64,000 bases of DNA from NCBI GenBank assembly GCA_910586555.1, contig CAJUJY010000004.1:48319-112318 (forward strand). The letters are read 5' to 3'. Source of the stretch: an uncultured Lachnospiraceae bacterium. Lineage in GTDB: Bacteria; Bacillota; Clostridia; Lachnospirales; Lachnospiraceae. Each line of letters starts with the position of its first letter. Position 1 is the stretch's first letter. Below the pieces are notes generated by a model. That model was not told the DNA's origin and ran no database searches. It saw nothing but the letters and a program-made list of their open reading frames with translations. The translations under genes and the position numbers were made by a program. Below, piece by piece: positions 17,853-26,952 of this stretch.

Positions 17853-18368
17853 TCAGCATTTTTCTGGTTCGCTATATTCTTTCCCTTTTGTGTCTATTGT
17901 TGCTTTTATAATGACCTGTGGTTCTTTTGGCCTGTCGCTTCTGTCTGTGTCTGTTTCTGCGATTTCATTAACTACTTCCATGCCTTCTATAACCATGCCA
18001 AATGCTGCATATGCCCCATCAAGGTGTGGTGCTGCTTTATGCATTATAAAAAACTGTGAACCAGCGGAATCGGGCATTTGTGAACGTGCCATTGAAAGGA
18101 CGCCTTCTGTATGCATTAAATTATTGTCAAAACCATTTTGTGCAAATTCCCCTTTAATTGAATATCCTGGCCCTCCCATGCCGTTTCCTTCAGGACAGCC
18201 GCCTTGTATCATAAACCCGTTTATTACCCTGTGGAAGGTTAAGCCGTCATAAAACCCCTTTTTAACAAGGGAAATAAAGTTGTTTACTGTGTTTGGTGCT
18301 ATATCTGGATATAACTCTGCCTTTATTATACCCTTTGATGTTTCAAAAGTTACTATTGGATTATCCAT
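17853..18368 (-). CDS. Peptidyl-prolyl cis-trans isomerase, cyclophilin type
   Basis: Cyclophilins catalyse cis-trans isomerisation of prolyl bonds during protein folding. The 171-residue protein shows the family core FHRVINGFMIQGG with the catalytic Arg, GFDNNLMHTEGVLSMAR, and GSQFFIMHKAAPHLDG. There is no signal peptide, so it is cytoplasmic. It is the last gene of a tight run of seven minus-strand genes (21633 to 17853) that also includes a J-domain protein. AGGGG precedes the start. Confidence 0.93.
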   Translation of the reverse strand: MDNPIVTFETSKGIIKAELYPDIAPNTVNNFISLVKKGFYDGLTFHRVINGFMIQGGCPEGNGMGGPGYSIKGEFAQNGFDNNLMHTEGVLSMARSQMPDSAGSQFFIMHKAAPHLDGAYAAFGMVIEGMEVVNEIAETDTDRSDRPKEPQVIIKATIDTKGKEYSEPEKC

Positions 18369-18392
18369 AATAATACCCCTGCCTCTCTTATT

Positions 18393-18776
18393 TTAAAGTT
18401 TCTTGTCTGTTTTTTCCTGGAATTTCCCACTTTCAACTATAAAGCGCTCATGTGTGCCTTTGCCTATTAAACCTTTGCTGTCGTAAGCTTCTACTTTAAA
18501 TACAAGTTTCCTGCCTTCTATTTCTACAAGTTCACTGTCACATGTTATTTTCATGCCAACAGGTGAAGAAGCAACATGTTCTATACAGACTTTAGTGCCA
18601 ACGCTTCCGCAGCCTTCATTAAGGTATGGCATTACACTTGTAAATGCTGTTTTCTCCATAAGGGCAAGCATTGCAGGTGTTGCAAATACATCCATTACGC
18701 CGCTTCCCATGCTTTTAGCTGTAAGTGCGTCTGTTACAGTAATTTCCTGGTGGCCTTTAATTCCTGTTTCTAACAT
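18393..18776 (-). CDS. FlK-like hotdog-fold thioesterase
   Basis: The 127-residue protein resembles fluoroacetyl-CoA thioesterase FlK and related hotdog proteins (COG5496). The family's Thr/Glu pair region is seen as FATPAMLALMEKTA and the His as GKGTHERFIV. In most bacteria these proteins have no known link to fluoroacetate and presumably hydrolyse a small acyl-CoA. It lies 24 bases ahead of the cyclophilin gene and 20 bases after its upstream neighbour, so cotranscription is likely. Fold is fairly sure, substrate is not. Confidence 0.8.
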   Translation of the reverse strand: MLETGIKGHQEITVTDALTAKSMGSGVMDVFATPAMLALMEKTAFTSVMPYLNEGCGSVGTKVCIEHVASSPVGMKITCDSELVEIEGRKLVFKVEAYDSKGLIGKGTHERFIVESGKFQEKTDKKL

Positions 18777-18796
18777 TTTAAATTTCTCCTTTTTAT

Positions 18797-19414
18797 TTAA
18801 TCTTCAAGGAATAATTCCTTAAAATATGGAAGGTGGCATATCCAGTCACAGAATATATGCCATTCTTCAAGCTTATGGTTCTTTCTTGCATTATATATTG
18901 ATACTGCATTTTCATAGGAAAATGTACATGTGCGCATCTGGTTATAACTTTCTGGCAGAAGCTGTATAATGCTGTACCATAAGGATTTGTCTTCTGTATT
19001 AATATATTCTTTCCTTAGATTTTCAAGGGCAAGAACCATGTTTTCCATATGTAAAAGGGCAGCAGGAACCATATGGTCTGTGCTGAAATCACCAATTACA
19101 AATGGTTTGCTGTGTATTTTATGCATTGTGCTTGTGGAATTAGCTACTGTGCCCACTTTATATGTGTCATACTCTTTCCACCAGTAAATTGGCGCTGTTA
19201 TATCAACTGAAATAAAAACCTGCCGTATAAACTTGCGGTGGTCACTTCCTGCATGGCATAGTTTTTTAGCAAGCTTTAAATCATTTGCACCAAATATAAA
19301 ATTCCCGTCTTTATCTGTGCTGCTATCATATTTGTTCCAGCTATTAAGCGGGTTTCTTGCACCACGCATGGCATTTTCAAAGTTCATTACACTTGTTCTT
19401 TCCAGCCTGATCAT
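18797..19414 (-). CDS. Unknown protein with ThyX-like sequence features, 205 residues
   Basis: The sequence HRKFIRQVFISVDITAPIYW followed by WKEYDTYKVGTVANSTSTMH suggests a distant relation to the flavin-dependent thymidylate synthase (ThyX) fold, and similar proteins occur as hypotheticals in Firmicutes and their phages. The canonical RHRxxSxNxxSxR ThyX signature is not present, so thymidylate synthase activity is not claimed. The ATG has GGAAGGAT at good spacing. It sits inside the seven-gene run between a 76-residue protein and the FlK-like thioesterase. It is real as a gene; its function is open. Confidence 0.6.
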   Translation of the reverse strand: MIRLERTSVMNFENAMRGARNPLNSWNKYDSSTDKDGNFIFGANDLKLAKKLCHAGSDHRKFIRQVFISVDITAPIYWWKEYDTYKVGTVANSTSTMHKIHSKPFVIGDFSTDHMVPAALLHMENMVLALENLRKEYINTEDKSLWYSIIQLLPESYNQMRTCTFSYENAVSIYNARKNHKLEEWHIFCDWICHLPYFKELFLED

Positions 19415-19441
19415 AATTTTTTATCCTTCCATTATGCAGTT

Positions 19442-19672
19442 CTATTCCTCAAATTCTACAACTACATAATATCCTCTTTCATTGTGTTCAACATTTTTAA
19501 CAATGCCTTTATCTGATTTAATACGTTCATTAACCTTATAGCAGCCAGACATTGCTACTGCTGGTTCAATTATATAACTGTAATTAAGGGCTGTTTTCTT
19601 TTCGCTTACATGTACCCTGTCACCTGCTTTAACAAGCCCTGGACGTTCCATTTTAAATGTAATCTCACGCAT
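19442..19672 (-). CDS. Small conserved-looking protein of unknown function, 76 residues
   Basis: Starting at MREITFKMERPGLVKAGDRV, where AAAGGAAT provides a Shine-Dalgarno, this 76-residue protein ends VVEFEE. It is rich in beta-type residues and looks like a small barrel or regulatory domain; no motif was recognised. It lies 19 bases after the J-domain gene and 27 before the ThyX-like gene. The longer open frame overlaps the J-domain gene and was trimmed. Confidence 0.65.
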   Translation of the reverse strand: MREITFKMERPGLVKAGDRVHVSEKKTALNYSYIIEPAVAMSGCYKVNERIKSDKGIVKNVEHNERGYYVVVEFEE

Positions 19673-19691
19673 TACAGATATTCCTTTCTTT

Positions 19692-20366
19692 CTACCAGTA
19701 CGGCGGATAGTAATGCCCCATATTGCAGCACATGCTGCCACTCATACATATATTACATGCCATATAAGCCATACACAGTTTTGCACATGCATTACTGCCT
19801 GAACCTGCGGGTGTTCCATAAGGGCTCTGCATACTCTGGTACCACATACCGCCAGATTCAAGACGTGCTACAAGCTGTGCAAACTGGGGGTTTTGTGGCT
19901 CCATTAAAGCCGCCTGCTTTGCATGTTCAAGTGCCAGTATATTATTGCCAAGCCCCATATTAGCTATTGCGCTAAGATAGTACCACTGCCCGTTCTTCTC
20001 TTCCATCTGTGCAAGTACATTAAGTGCCTCTTTATAATACCTGCTGTTTATATAATTAGCGGCAGCCTTTAAATGCATTGAATTTACATCATTTGCGGAT
20101 GAATTATAGCCGCCCATGCCCTGCCCGTTATACGAATATCCGCCATAGGTCTGGTTATAGCTGCCATAACTGCCATTTTCCCTCTCCTCCATTATCTGCC
20201 TGTATGCCTGCTGTATCTCTTTAAAGCGTTCTTCTGCCTGGGACTTATTGGGGTTATTAATATTAGCATCAGGGTGGTATTTCCTGCTTAAATTCCTGTA
20301 TGCCCTCTTTATCTCATCAGAAGAAGCAGACCTGCCAATTCCAAGCACCTGGTATGGGTCATTCAT
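19692..20366 (-). CDS. J-domain (DnaJ-like) protein with TPR-like middle and Cys-rich tail
   Basis: The N-terminal J domain (residues 1-65) carries the HPD tripeptide (KYHPDAN) that stimulates DnaK. A Gly/Tyr/Asn-rich linker (about 68-92) is followed by a helical TPR-like segment (KAAANYINSRYYKEALNVLA to about residue 175) and a C-terminal tail with repeated cysteines (ACAKLCMAYMACNICMSGSM). It lacks the zinc-finger and substrate domains of true DnaJ, so it is a specialised co-chaperone. It is nine bases downstream of the DUF5685 gene. Confidence 0.88.
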   Translation of the reverse strand: MNDPYQVLGIGRSASSDEIKRAYRNLSRKYHPDANINNPNKSQAEERFKEIQQAYRQIMEERENGSYGSYNQTYGGYSYNGQGMGGYNSSANDVNSMHLKAAANYINSRYYKEALNVLAQMEEKNGQWYYLSAIANMGLGNNILALEHAKQAALMEPQNPQFAQLVARLESGGMWYQSMQSPYGTPAGSGSNACAKLCMAYMACNICMSGSMCCNMGHYYPPYW

Positions 20367-20375
20367 AATAAAACC

Positions 20376-21221
20376 TCATTCCTGCGCTGCCTTCTGCGCA
20401 TTATATATCTTGTCCTTTACATTCTCATAACGGCACCATACGCCTGAATATATAATATTCCTTAAAATTCCTGCATTTTGTACAACTGGCAGCCGTTCAA
20501 AAGCCCTTCCGGTTTCTGACATCATCATAAGAAGTATCTGGTATATCCTTTCCTGTGTCATGTTTCCATTTTCTGGTGCAAGGAACGGGTTATAGCAGTT
20601 TTTCTTTCTATCTTCTTCCATATCCTCATATGCATCAAGAAGATATATAAATTTGCCAAGAAAATACCCCATTTTACTAAGGTCATCTGCCCATAAATCA
20701 TTATGGCATACAAATAAAGCAGCACATATTTCACCAAAACAGCCTGATATATAATCAATATCACTACAACCGTCTTTTTCAGCAGCAGCAAGTTTATCAA
20801 GGCTTTCTTTAATAGTTTTTGCCTTATCCGGGTATTTCTTTTTTACTTTCTTCGCTTTAAACCATAAAAGCCTGCCATAAAGTGCTTTTAAAATTTTATG
20901 CTCATCATTCCAGTCATCCACACACTTATAATATGACAGCAAAATATTCATATCTGCTGCATATTTTAAATAAACAGGCTTTTTTACCATATGTTTATGT
21001 GCCAGGTGCGCTATGCACCTTACTGTCTGTATGGGTATATCTGGTTCATATAATGAAGTAAGAAGCAGTCCAAGAAAAGCCATATCATAATTTAAGGATA
21101 ACTGCCCGGTAAAGCCATAGCCTTCTTTAAGACACCTGCAAAGTCCGCAGTAATATGCCTTGTATTCCCTTAATTCGCATACTTTAAGCACGTCCTGGAA
21201 TGGAAGTACATAACCAAACAA
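20376..21221 (-). CDS. DUF5685 family protein
   Basis: The 281-residue protein starts MFGYVLPFQDVLKVCELREY and has the early cysteines (YYCGLCRCLK) and all-helical composition of DUF5685, a family found next to J-domain genes in Lachnospiraceae and other clostridia. Function is unknown. It follows the zinc-ribbon gene by four bases and precedes the J-domain gene by nine, so the three are almost certainly one operon. Confidence 0.8.
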   Translation of the reverse strand: MFGYVLPFQDVLKVCELREYKAYYCGLCRCLKEGYGFTGQLSLNYDMAFLGLLLTSLYEPDIPIQTVRCIAHLAHKHMVKKPVYLKYAADMNILLSYYKCVDDWNDEHKILKALYGRLLWFKAKKVKKKYPDKAKTIKESLDKLAAAEKDGCSDIDYISGCFGEICAALFVCHNDLWADDLSKMGYFLGKFIYLLDAYEDMEEDRKKNCYNPFLAPENGNMTQERIYQILLMMMSETGRAFERLPVVQNAGILRNIIYSGVWCRYENVKDKIYNAQKAAQE

Positions 21222-21225
21222 TTCT

Positions 21226-21633
21226 TTAACTCCTTTTTATAAACTCTGTATGGCACTTAGGACAGGTAATTGCAATACGCCCTTTTCCCTTTGGCACCCT
21301 TATGGACTGCCGGCAGGACGGGCATTTATAAATATGGTGGGTCCTGCGCTGCTGCATATGGCTTTTCTGGCGTAAAATAAAAAACTTTATGCCATTGTGG
21401 AACTTCATATACCGTTCATTTTCTGAGTACCTTTTGCTATGGTTTCTTGATAACATACGGAAATAAGCATAAATAATTGCTGCAACTGATAATATGTTAA
21501 ACAGGAAATGTATAAAAGGAGCTTTTATAAACATTTCCAGTATAACCATTATAAGGGCACTAAAAACCAGAAAATTTGTAAACTGGTCAACACCATACCT
21601 GCCCTGCATAAACCTTGCTAATCTTTCCCTCAT
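21226..21633 (-). CDS. Small membrane protein with C-terminal zinc ribbon
   Basis: The 135-residue protein has two predicted membrane helices (residues 20-60), a basic stretch, and a C-terminal zinc ribbon with CPSC and CPKC pairs. It looks like a membrane-anchored metal-binding or adaptor protein. GGGGGA precedes the ATG. It is the first gene of the seven-gene run containing DUF5685 and the J-domain protein, which suggests it works with them. Confidence 0.75.
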   Translation of the reverse strand: MRERLARFMQGRYGVDQFTNFLVFSALIMVILEMFIKAPFIHFLFNILSVAAIIYAYFRMLSRNHSKRYSENERYMKFHNGIKFFILRQKSHMQQRRTHHIYKCPSCRQSIRVPKGKGRIAITCPKCHTEFIKRS

Positions 21634-21690
21634 AAGAATCCCCCATTCTAAAACCTGCTTATAGAAACATGCTGTTAAAGGCCGCCTTTT

Positions 21691-21837
21691 AACCTCATTA
21701 AGTAAGTCCCACGCTTCTTAAGCGGTGGGTTTAGGACTTACTTAGTCTGGCAGGAGTTTAAGCTCCTGCCAGACTGCCGCAAAGCGGCAATGAGGTTATG
21801 AGCAAGTAGCGAAGCGGATTGCGAATATCAGTTTGAC
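21691..21837 (-). repeat. Nested-hairpin intergenic repeat, copy 3
   Basis: This copy begins AACCTCATTAAGTAAGTCCC and ends GCGAATATCAGTTTGAC. It carries the CGCTTCTTAAGCGG stem, the 12-bp GTCTGGCAGGAG stem and GCCGCAAAGCGGC. The remainder of the 21634-22027 gap is AT-rich with no recognised feature. Confidence 0.85.
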
Positions 21838-22027
21838 TACTTGCTGCAAAAATCTGCTGTTAAGTCCTGCTTGCAAAATTTTACTTGCAAGACTTTGTTT
21901 ACAAAAAGCACTTTTATTCTTCAAATTCTAATAAACAATTTTAAATCATTTTCCGGAAAATTCAATGCAGTAATTTATGAACAATTATAAAATATCTATA
22001 AAATTATTACAAAATTATTAAAATTCA

Positions 22028-23716
22028 TTATGATACAGGCGTGTTTGTGGCCTGTACACCCTCTGTACCTGTATATCCACCGCCTACAGGCACAAATTCA
22101 TATAAGGAAAGATAGTTTATCCCATCTTCTGATGGTTCATAGGACACCTTTATTGTGTCACCTGCCGTAATTTTTATAAGCTGTTCATTATCTTCAAACT
22201 TCTGCTTATAAACATTATGGTTTTCATCTTTAATATATACAATATTGCCATCTTCTGTATTAATAAACTGTATATCTGTAACTTTAATTATTTCTGTTTT
22301 GCTTGCTGCGGAATTATCTGGTGTAACACTGCCACCTTTTGTTTTAACCAGCTTTTTATAATTAGCAAATACTTCAGACTGGGTAGATGCTGTTGCAACT
22401 ATATTGTACTGTTCTACATTTACCATTGCATACATTTTAACAAGCCCGCCGTCATCTTTAAGCACCATTATATAAGTTGGCACACCACCAACATTTATAA
22501 GGCTTGGAAATGCGGCATCATAGCCTTTTTCCTGTACCTCACCTTCTGCTGCTGCCATTGCAGAGTGTTCTTCTGCACCTGACACTTTATAGTATTTTGC
22601 CTCTGATGTGCGCTGGTTCATCATTACAAATCCTATATTAGACTGGTCACCATTTACAGAGGTTACACCTGTATAAATCCATACATCATCACCAATAATC
22701 TTATAGCCGAAATCGTTTGTAACCTGCTTACAGTCTTTTTGTCCAAATATGCTGTTAATAAAACCACCTGATAATGTTCCAAACCAGTTGTATTTATCAC
22801 ATAAAAGATGCCCGTCATATGCATTGTCAACCCATGAAGGTATATTATCAATTTTATAATAGTTACATGAACCATCTACAGGATTGCATATAATAATTCC
22901 ATTTACATCCATGCCGCCAAACAGCCCTACGCGTGCTGATACTGTAGGACAGATATAATAAGGGTTTCCTTCATCATCAATTTCAAAATTATACCCTGAT
23001 ATAATTTTCGTTGGATATTTAAACTGTACATGGCGCATAAGGTTATAATTAAAGTATGCAGACGGGACATATTTCATGCCTTGTGCCAGTTCAACATATT
23101 CAGCATTGGAATTAACAGGGTTTACCTTTACATATCCTGGAATACCCTTGTCCCTGTTATTCCACCACTTAAAAAAGCTTGCATACTTAAGTGCGGAAAC
23201 CTTATATGGCATTTTCTGTATACTTATCTGTGTATAATCCCTTTCCACTTCATACTGGCTTACCACCTCTGAAAGCGAACCAATCTTCCTGTTGCCAAAA
23301 ATCCTCGCACTCTCTGTATCCATAAGCGCAAGGTCCGTTATATGTTCTGTTTCCTCAAGGTCAGAAGCAAAATCCTTATTTTCCACTGTTAAAAGTGAAG
23401 CATACTTTTTAGCCCTTAAAAGCGGTGAGCCAATTATATTTCCGGTAAATGCCACTAAAAAAAGGATTACAGCAAGGATTCCAAAAGTTTTACTTATAAA
23501 TGGCAGATAACCCCAGTTTTTCATTTTCTTATTCCTGTCAAACTTATACCTTATGCTGTTAATCCCTGATATAACCCCAAGTACAAGGCATATTGCAACT
23601 ATGCCTGCCCAGAATGAAGGTTTGTGTATATTTATAACAGGATAATTTATATAATAATACCCTCCTGTAAATAAAACAAAAGCCAGCAAAAGAAATACAT
23701 ATATTTTTTTCTTCAT
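22028..23716 (-). CDS. Large membrane-anchored protein of unknown function
   Basis: The 562-residue protein has three N-terminal membrane segments (about residues 3-20, 33-55 and 75-100), followed by an extracytoplasmic region of about 450 residues rich in aromatic and beta-type sequence. Similar proteins are widespread hypotheticals in Lachnospiraceae; I cannot name a function. The start MKKKIYVFLLL was chosen over one four codons upstream because GGG lies at better spacing. Its leader shares a conserved hairpin with the leader of the DUF1858 gene at 25568. Confidence 0.75.
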   Translation of the reverse strand: MKKKIYVFLLLAFVLFTGGYYYINYPVINIHKPSFWAGIVAICLVLGVISGINSIRYKFDRNKKMKNWGYLPFISKTFGILAVILFLVAFTGNIIGSPLLRAKKYASLLTVENKDFASDLEETEHITDLALMDTESARIFGNRKIGSLSEVVSQYEVERDYTQISIQKMPYKVSALKYASFFKWWNNRDKGIPGYVKVNPVNSNAEYVELAQGMKYVPSAYFNYNLMRHVQFKYPTKIISGYNFEIDDEGNPYYICPTVSARVGLFGGMDVNGIIICNPVDGSCNYYKIDNIPSWVDNAYDGHLLCDKYNWFGTLSGGFINSIFGQKDCKQVTNDFGYKIIGDDVWIYTGVTSVNGDQSNIGFVMMNQRTSEAKYYKVSGAEEHSAMAAAEGEVQEKGYDAAFPSLINVGGVPTYIMVLKDDGGLVKMYAMVNVEQYNIVATASTQSEVFANYKKLVKTKGGSVTPDNSAASKTEIIKVTDIQFINTEDGNIVYIKDENHNVYKQKFEDNEQLIKITAGDTIKVSYEPSEDGINYLSLYEFVPVGGGYTGTEGVQATNTPVS

Positions 23717-23725
23717 AAAAGTACC

Positions 23726-23764
23726 CATGCCTTTCTAATGCCCGCAGACTTTGGGCCGCAGGCA
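23726..23764 (-). promoter_or_regulatory. Conserved leader hairpin ahead of the 22028 gene
   Basis: The minus-strand sequence TGCCTGCGG...GCGGGCATTAGAAAGG forms a hairpin directly ahead of the start codon and includes the Shine-Dalgarno. A near copy lies at 25575-25612 ahead of the DUF1858 gene. A second hairpin with arms GTGAAAAAAC/GTTTTTTCAC (about 23793-23826) lies upstream and may terminate pncB. Confidence 0.5.
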
Positions 23765-23844
23765 CAAATCCTAAACTCTTGCTTTGCAAGAGTTGTGAAA
23801 AAACTTTCGTGTATGGTTTTTTCACACTATCCCCTTTAAATATA

Positions 23845-25296
23845 TTATTCCCTGACAGCAGCCAGAAGGTTACGTTTCATATTATAATAGCCTGGTGTCA
23901 TGTCAAGGTAATGCCTGTGCGGGTTCTCAAAACGCTGTTCTTCCACCCATATTTCATTATCAAGCTGCCTGCGGACATATGCTGCAATCTCCTGTACACT
24001 GCGCTTTGTGCCTGTAAACCTGCCATCTTTAAATATTTGTTTCTGTAATTTTACAAAACGGCATCCTTTAAAGCTCCTTCTTTTCCACGGCTTTAATGGA
24101 TCAATATAATCTGTTTCACTTAAACCTTCAAGTTCTTCATTATATTCTGCAATAATATCTGCGATAGCTTTATTATTTTCATCATAAACCCTGTAAAGTT
24201 TTTTAAGCCCTGGGTTGGTAATTTTTTCTATATTTTCAGAAACCTTAATCCTTGGTTCAAATACCCCGTTGTTTTCTACGGCAGATATTTTATATACTGC
24301 ACCAAATACAGGTTCAGACTTTGATGTTATAAGCCTTTCACCAACACCGAAACTGTCAATGCATGCCCCCTGTGTTATAAGTGACTGTATTGTAAACTCA
24401 TCAAGGCTGTTTGAGGCAACTATCATACAGTCATTAAGCCCTGCATTATCAAGCATTTTCCTTGCTTTTTTTGAAAGGTAGGCAAGATCGCCACTGTCAA
24501 GCCTTATACCCTTAAGCCTCTTCCCCATTGGTTCTAAAACTTCTTTTGCTGTTTTTATTGCATTAGGTATGCCGCTTCTTAATACATCATATGTATCAAC
24601 AAGCAATACAGTCATATCAGGATATGTCTGTGCATATTTCTTAAATGCCAGGAACTCATCCTCAAAAAACATAACCCAGCTATGAGCCATAGTTCCGCTT
24701 AATGGTATTCCAAACATCTGCCCTGCAAGCACAGTTGCTGTAGAAGAAGCCCCGCCAATAAACGCTGCCCTTGCGCCATATACAGCAGCGTCCATATTAT
24801 GCGCCCTGCGTGCCCCAAAGTCAGAAACAAGCCTGTTTCCTGCTGCATAACATATCCTCCTTGTTTTAGTTGCTATAAGTGACTGGTGGTTTACTTCAAG
24901 AAGGATTGCTGTTTCTATAAGCTGTGCATCTATAAGAGGCGCAATAACTGTAATTACAGGTTCGCCAGGGTACATAACAGTACCCTCTTCAAGTGCATAT
25001 ATATCACCTTTAAACTTAAAGTTTCTAAGGTATTCAAGAAAATCTTCATTAAATATCCCAAGGCTTTTTAAGTAAGCAATGTCGTTATCATCAAAATGAA
25101 GGTTTTCAATGTATTCTATAATCTGCCCAAGCCCTGCAAATATTGAAAAACCGCCTTTATCCGGATTATTCCTGTAAAATACATCAAATACAACCCTTCC
25201 GTCTTTATTTCCATCTGTAAAATAACCATTACCCATTGTAAGTTCATACAGATCCATTACCATGCTTAAATTCCTTGCTTCATTCTGTGTCTTCAT
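23845..25296 (-). CDS. pncB: Nicotinate phosphoribosyltransferase
   Basis: PncB converts nicotinate and PRPP to nicotinate mononucleotide in NAD salvage. The 483-residue protein has the family's DLYELTMGNGYF start, FSIFAGLGQIIEYI, a central GIRLDSGDLAYLSKKARKML and FGVGERLITSKSEP. The start MKTQNEARN was chosen because GGAGGATAGACAG precedes it. It follows a DUF1858 gene. Together with PnuC and the NadR-type enzyme at 41-42.6 kb it indicates active salvage of NAD precursors. Confidence 0.95.
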   Translation of the reverse strand: MKTQNEARNLSMVMDLYELTMGNGYFTDGNKDGRVVFDVFYRNNPDKGGFSIFAGLGQIIEYIENLHFDDNDIAYLKSLGIFNEDFLEYLRNFKFKGDIYALEEGTVMYPGEPVITVIAPLIDAQLIETAILLEVNHQSLIATKTRRICYAAGNRLVSDFGARRAHNMDAAVYGARAAFIGGASSTATVLAGQMFGIPLSGTMAHSWVMFFEDEFLAFKKYAQTYPDMTVLLVDTYDVLRSGIPNAIKTAKEVLEPMGKRLKGIRLDSGDLAYLSKKARKMLDNAGLNDCMIVASNSLDEFTIQSLITQGACIDSFGVGERLITSKSEPVFGAVYKISAVENNGVFEPRIKVSENIEKITNPGLKKLYRVYDENNKAIADIIAEYNEELEGLSETDYIDPLKPWKRRSFKGCRFVKLQKQIFKDGRFTGTKRSVQEIAAYVRRQLDNEIWVEEQRFENPHRHYLDMTPGYYNMKRNLLAAVRE

Positions 25297-25370
25297 CTGT
25301 CTATCCTCCATTATGCCATGCCAGGCAGTTATACACAATACCTGGCCCGCAATGCAGATTACAAATGTAT

Positions 25371-25568
25371 TTAACCTGCAATAACTGAATTTAATTTTTC
25401 AATAACAGCATCAAGATCTATGCCATGCACCCCACATGCCTGTTCTAAAGTTTCCCTTGCTGATGAAGGACATCTTACACAGCTAAGCCCCATTTCATTA
25501 AATACCTTAATAGTTTCTGGATGGTACTGTAAAATAGCGCCAACCAGTGAATATTTTGAAATAACCAT
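25371..25568 (-). CDS. DUF1858 domain protein
   Basis: This 65-residue protein is a stand-alone DUF1858 domain, a small fold with a redox-type cysteine pair (GLSCVRCPSSARETLEQAC). The start MVISKYSLVGAILQYHP fits the family and has GAAAGG upstream. The cysteines may bind metal or form a disulfide; the role is unknown. It lies 74 bases ahead of pncB on the same strand. Confidence 0.85.
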   Translation of the reverse strand: MVISKYSLVGAILQYHPETIKVFNEMGLSCVRCPSSARETLEQACGVHGIDLDAVIEKLNSVIAG

Positions 25569-25574
25569 ATAAAC

Positions 25575-25612
25575 CATACCTTTCTAATGCCTGTACTTTT
25601 TGCCACAGGCAC
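25575..25612 (-). promoter_or_regulatory. Conserved leader hairpin ahead of the DUF1858 gene
   Basis: TGCCTGT and ACAGGCA form a perfect 7-bp stem around a GGCAAAAAGT loop, then TTAGAAAGG supplies the Shine-Dalgarno. The same arrangement occurs at 23726-23764, where the stem sequence differs but still pairs. Confidence 0.5.
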
Positions 25613-25785
25613 AGGCCCATATAACGGGCATATGCCAGAACTTTTATAATAATATTTATTATAAATAATACTTATTCTGGTTTCTTAGATAAATATTATA
25701 CCAGATATTACAGGTTTTTCAAGATTTTTGACAAATTGGCAATAAGGTTGTATGGTTTTTAGCTCTCTTTTACTTTGGCAAATAT

Positions 25786-26952
25786 TTACCCTGCACACTT
25801 TTTTAATGCCCGTTCATGCATTATTATCATTATAACAAGTATTATTATTAAATATAATGGAAACAGAGAGGCACTATAATGGTTTGCCACAAGCCCAAAC
25901 AAAAATGGCATAAGGCATGTTCCTGTATATGCCGCTGCCATTTGTACTCCTATCATTGACTGTGATTTGTCTGCACCAAAATGCCGTGGTGTAGAATGTA
26001 TAATGCAAGGATAAACCGGTGCGCACCCAAAACCCATTATTACAAGGCCAATAAGCGGTATTATATTCCCATATGGCATAAATAGCATTAAAATGCCAGA
26101 AAATGCTACTATCTGTCCAATACGTACTAACTTTAAACAACTAATTTTAACTGCTATAAAACCGCTTAATGCCCTGCCTGCTGTAATCCCCATAAAAAAC
26201 AGTCCTGCAAGCCCTGCGGCAGTTTCTGCAGGTATATTTTTACTAAGCACAAGGTAACTTCCAGCCCATAGACCTGCTGTCTGTTCTAAAGCACAATAAC
26301 AGAAAAATGTAACCATTATTTCACTAGCACCTGGTATTTTAATAACCTGGCGTAGTGAAAGATGTTTACCACTGCCTGGGTTACATGCAGCCTTGCCACA
26401 TGTAATAGTTTTTTTCCACAATGGAAGGAAAATTATCAAAATTATAGAAAGAAATGCCTGTAATATACTTATATACCCATATCCTGCGCTCCAGTTTTTT
26501 CCACAAGCAAGTACATATCCCATAATATATGGCCCTGCTGATGCACCAATCCCCCACATGCAGTAGAGCCAGTTCATATGCCTGTTTGCATAATGCAGTG
26601 CAATATAATTATTTAATGAAGCATCTACACTTCCTGCTCCAAGCCCATAAGGGACAGCCCACAGGCAAAGGACAAAAAAAGAATGGCTAAAAGAAAAACC
26701 CGCCAGTGCAATAGCAGTTATTGTTACACTTATTGATGTGACCCTTCCTGTTCCAAGGCTTTTTTCAAGCCTGTCACTTTGCAAGCTTGAAAAAATTGTG
26801 CCTGCTGCAATTATCATTGAAATAATTCCTGCATATGAAACAGGCATGCCAAATTCCTTATACATAACTGGCCATGCAGAGCCAAGCAGTGAGTCAGGAA
26901 GCCCCATGCTTATAAATGCAATATAAATTATTATTAAAAGCAGATGCGTCAT
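25786..26952 (-). CDS. Major facilitator superfamily transporter
   Basis: The 388-residue protein has about twelve hydrophobic segments and the MFS pattern around the second and eighth helices (DRLEKSLGTGRVTSISVTIT, GITAGRALSGFIAVKIS). The N-terminus MGLPDSLLGSAWPVMYKEFG resembles the FucP/YfkF-like branch of sugar or drug transporters. Substrate cannot be told from the sequence. AAGGGG precedes the start, and the gene appears monocistronic. Confidence 0.88.
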   Translation of the reverse strand: MTHLLLIIIYIAFISMGLPDSLLGSAWPVMYKEFGMPVSYAGIISMIIAAGTIFSSLQSDRLEKSLGTGRVTSISVTITAIALAGFSFSHSFFVLCLWAVPYGLGAGSVDASLNNYIALHYANRHMNWLYCMWGIGASAGPYIMGYVLACGKNWSAGYGYISILQAFLSIILIIFLPLWKKTITCGKAACNPGSGKHLSLRQVIKIPGASEIMVTFFCYCALEQTAGLWAGSYLVLSKNIPAETAAGLAGLFFMGITAGRALSGFIAVKISCLKLVRIGQIVAFSGILMLFMPYGNIIPLIGLVIMGFGCAPVYPCIIHSTPRHFGADKSQSMIGVQMAAAYTGTCLMPFLFGLVANHYSASLFPLYLIIILVIMIIMHERALKKCAG

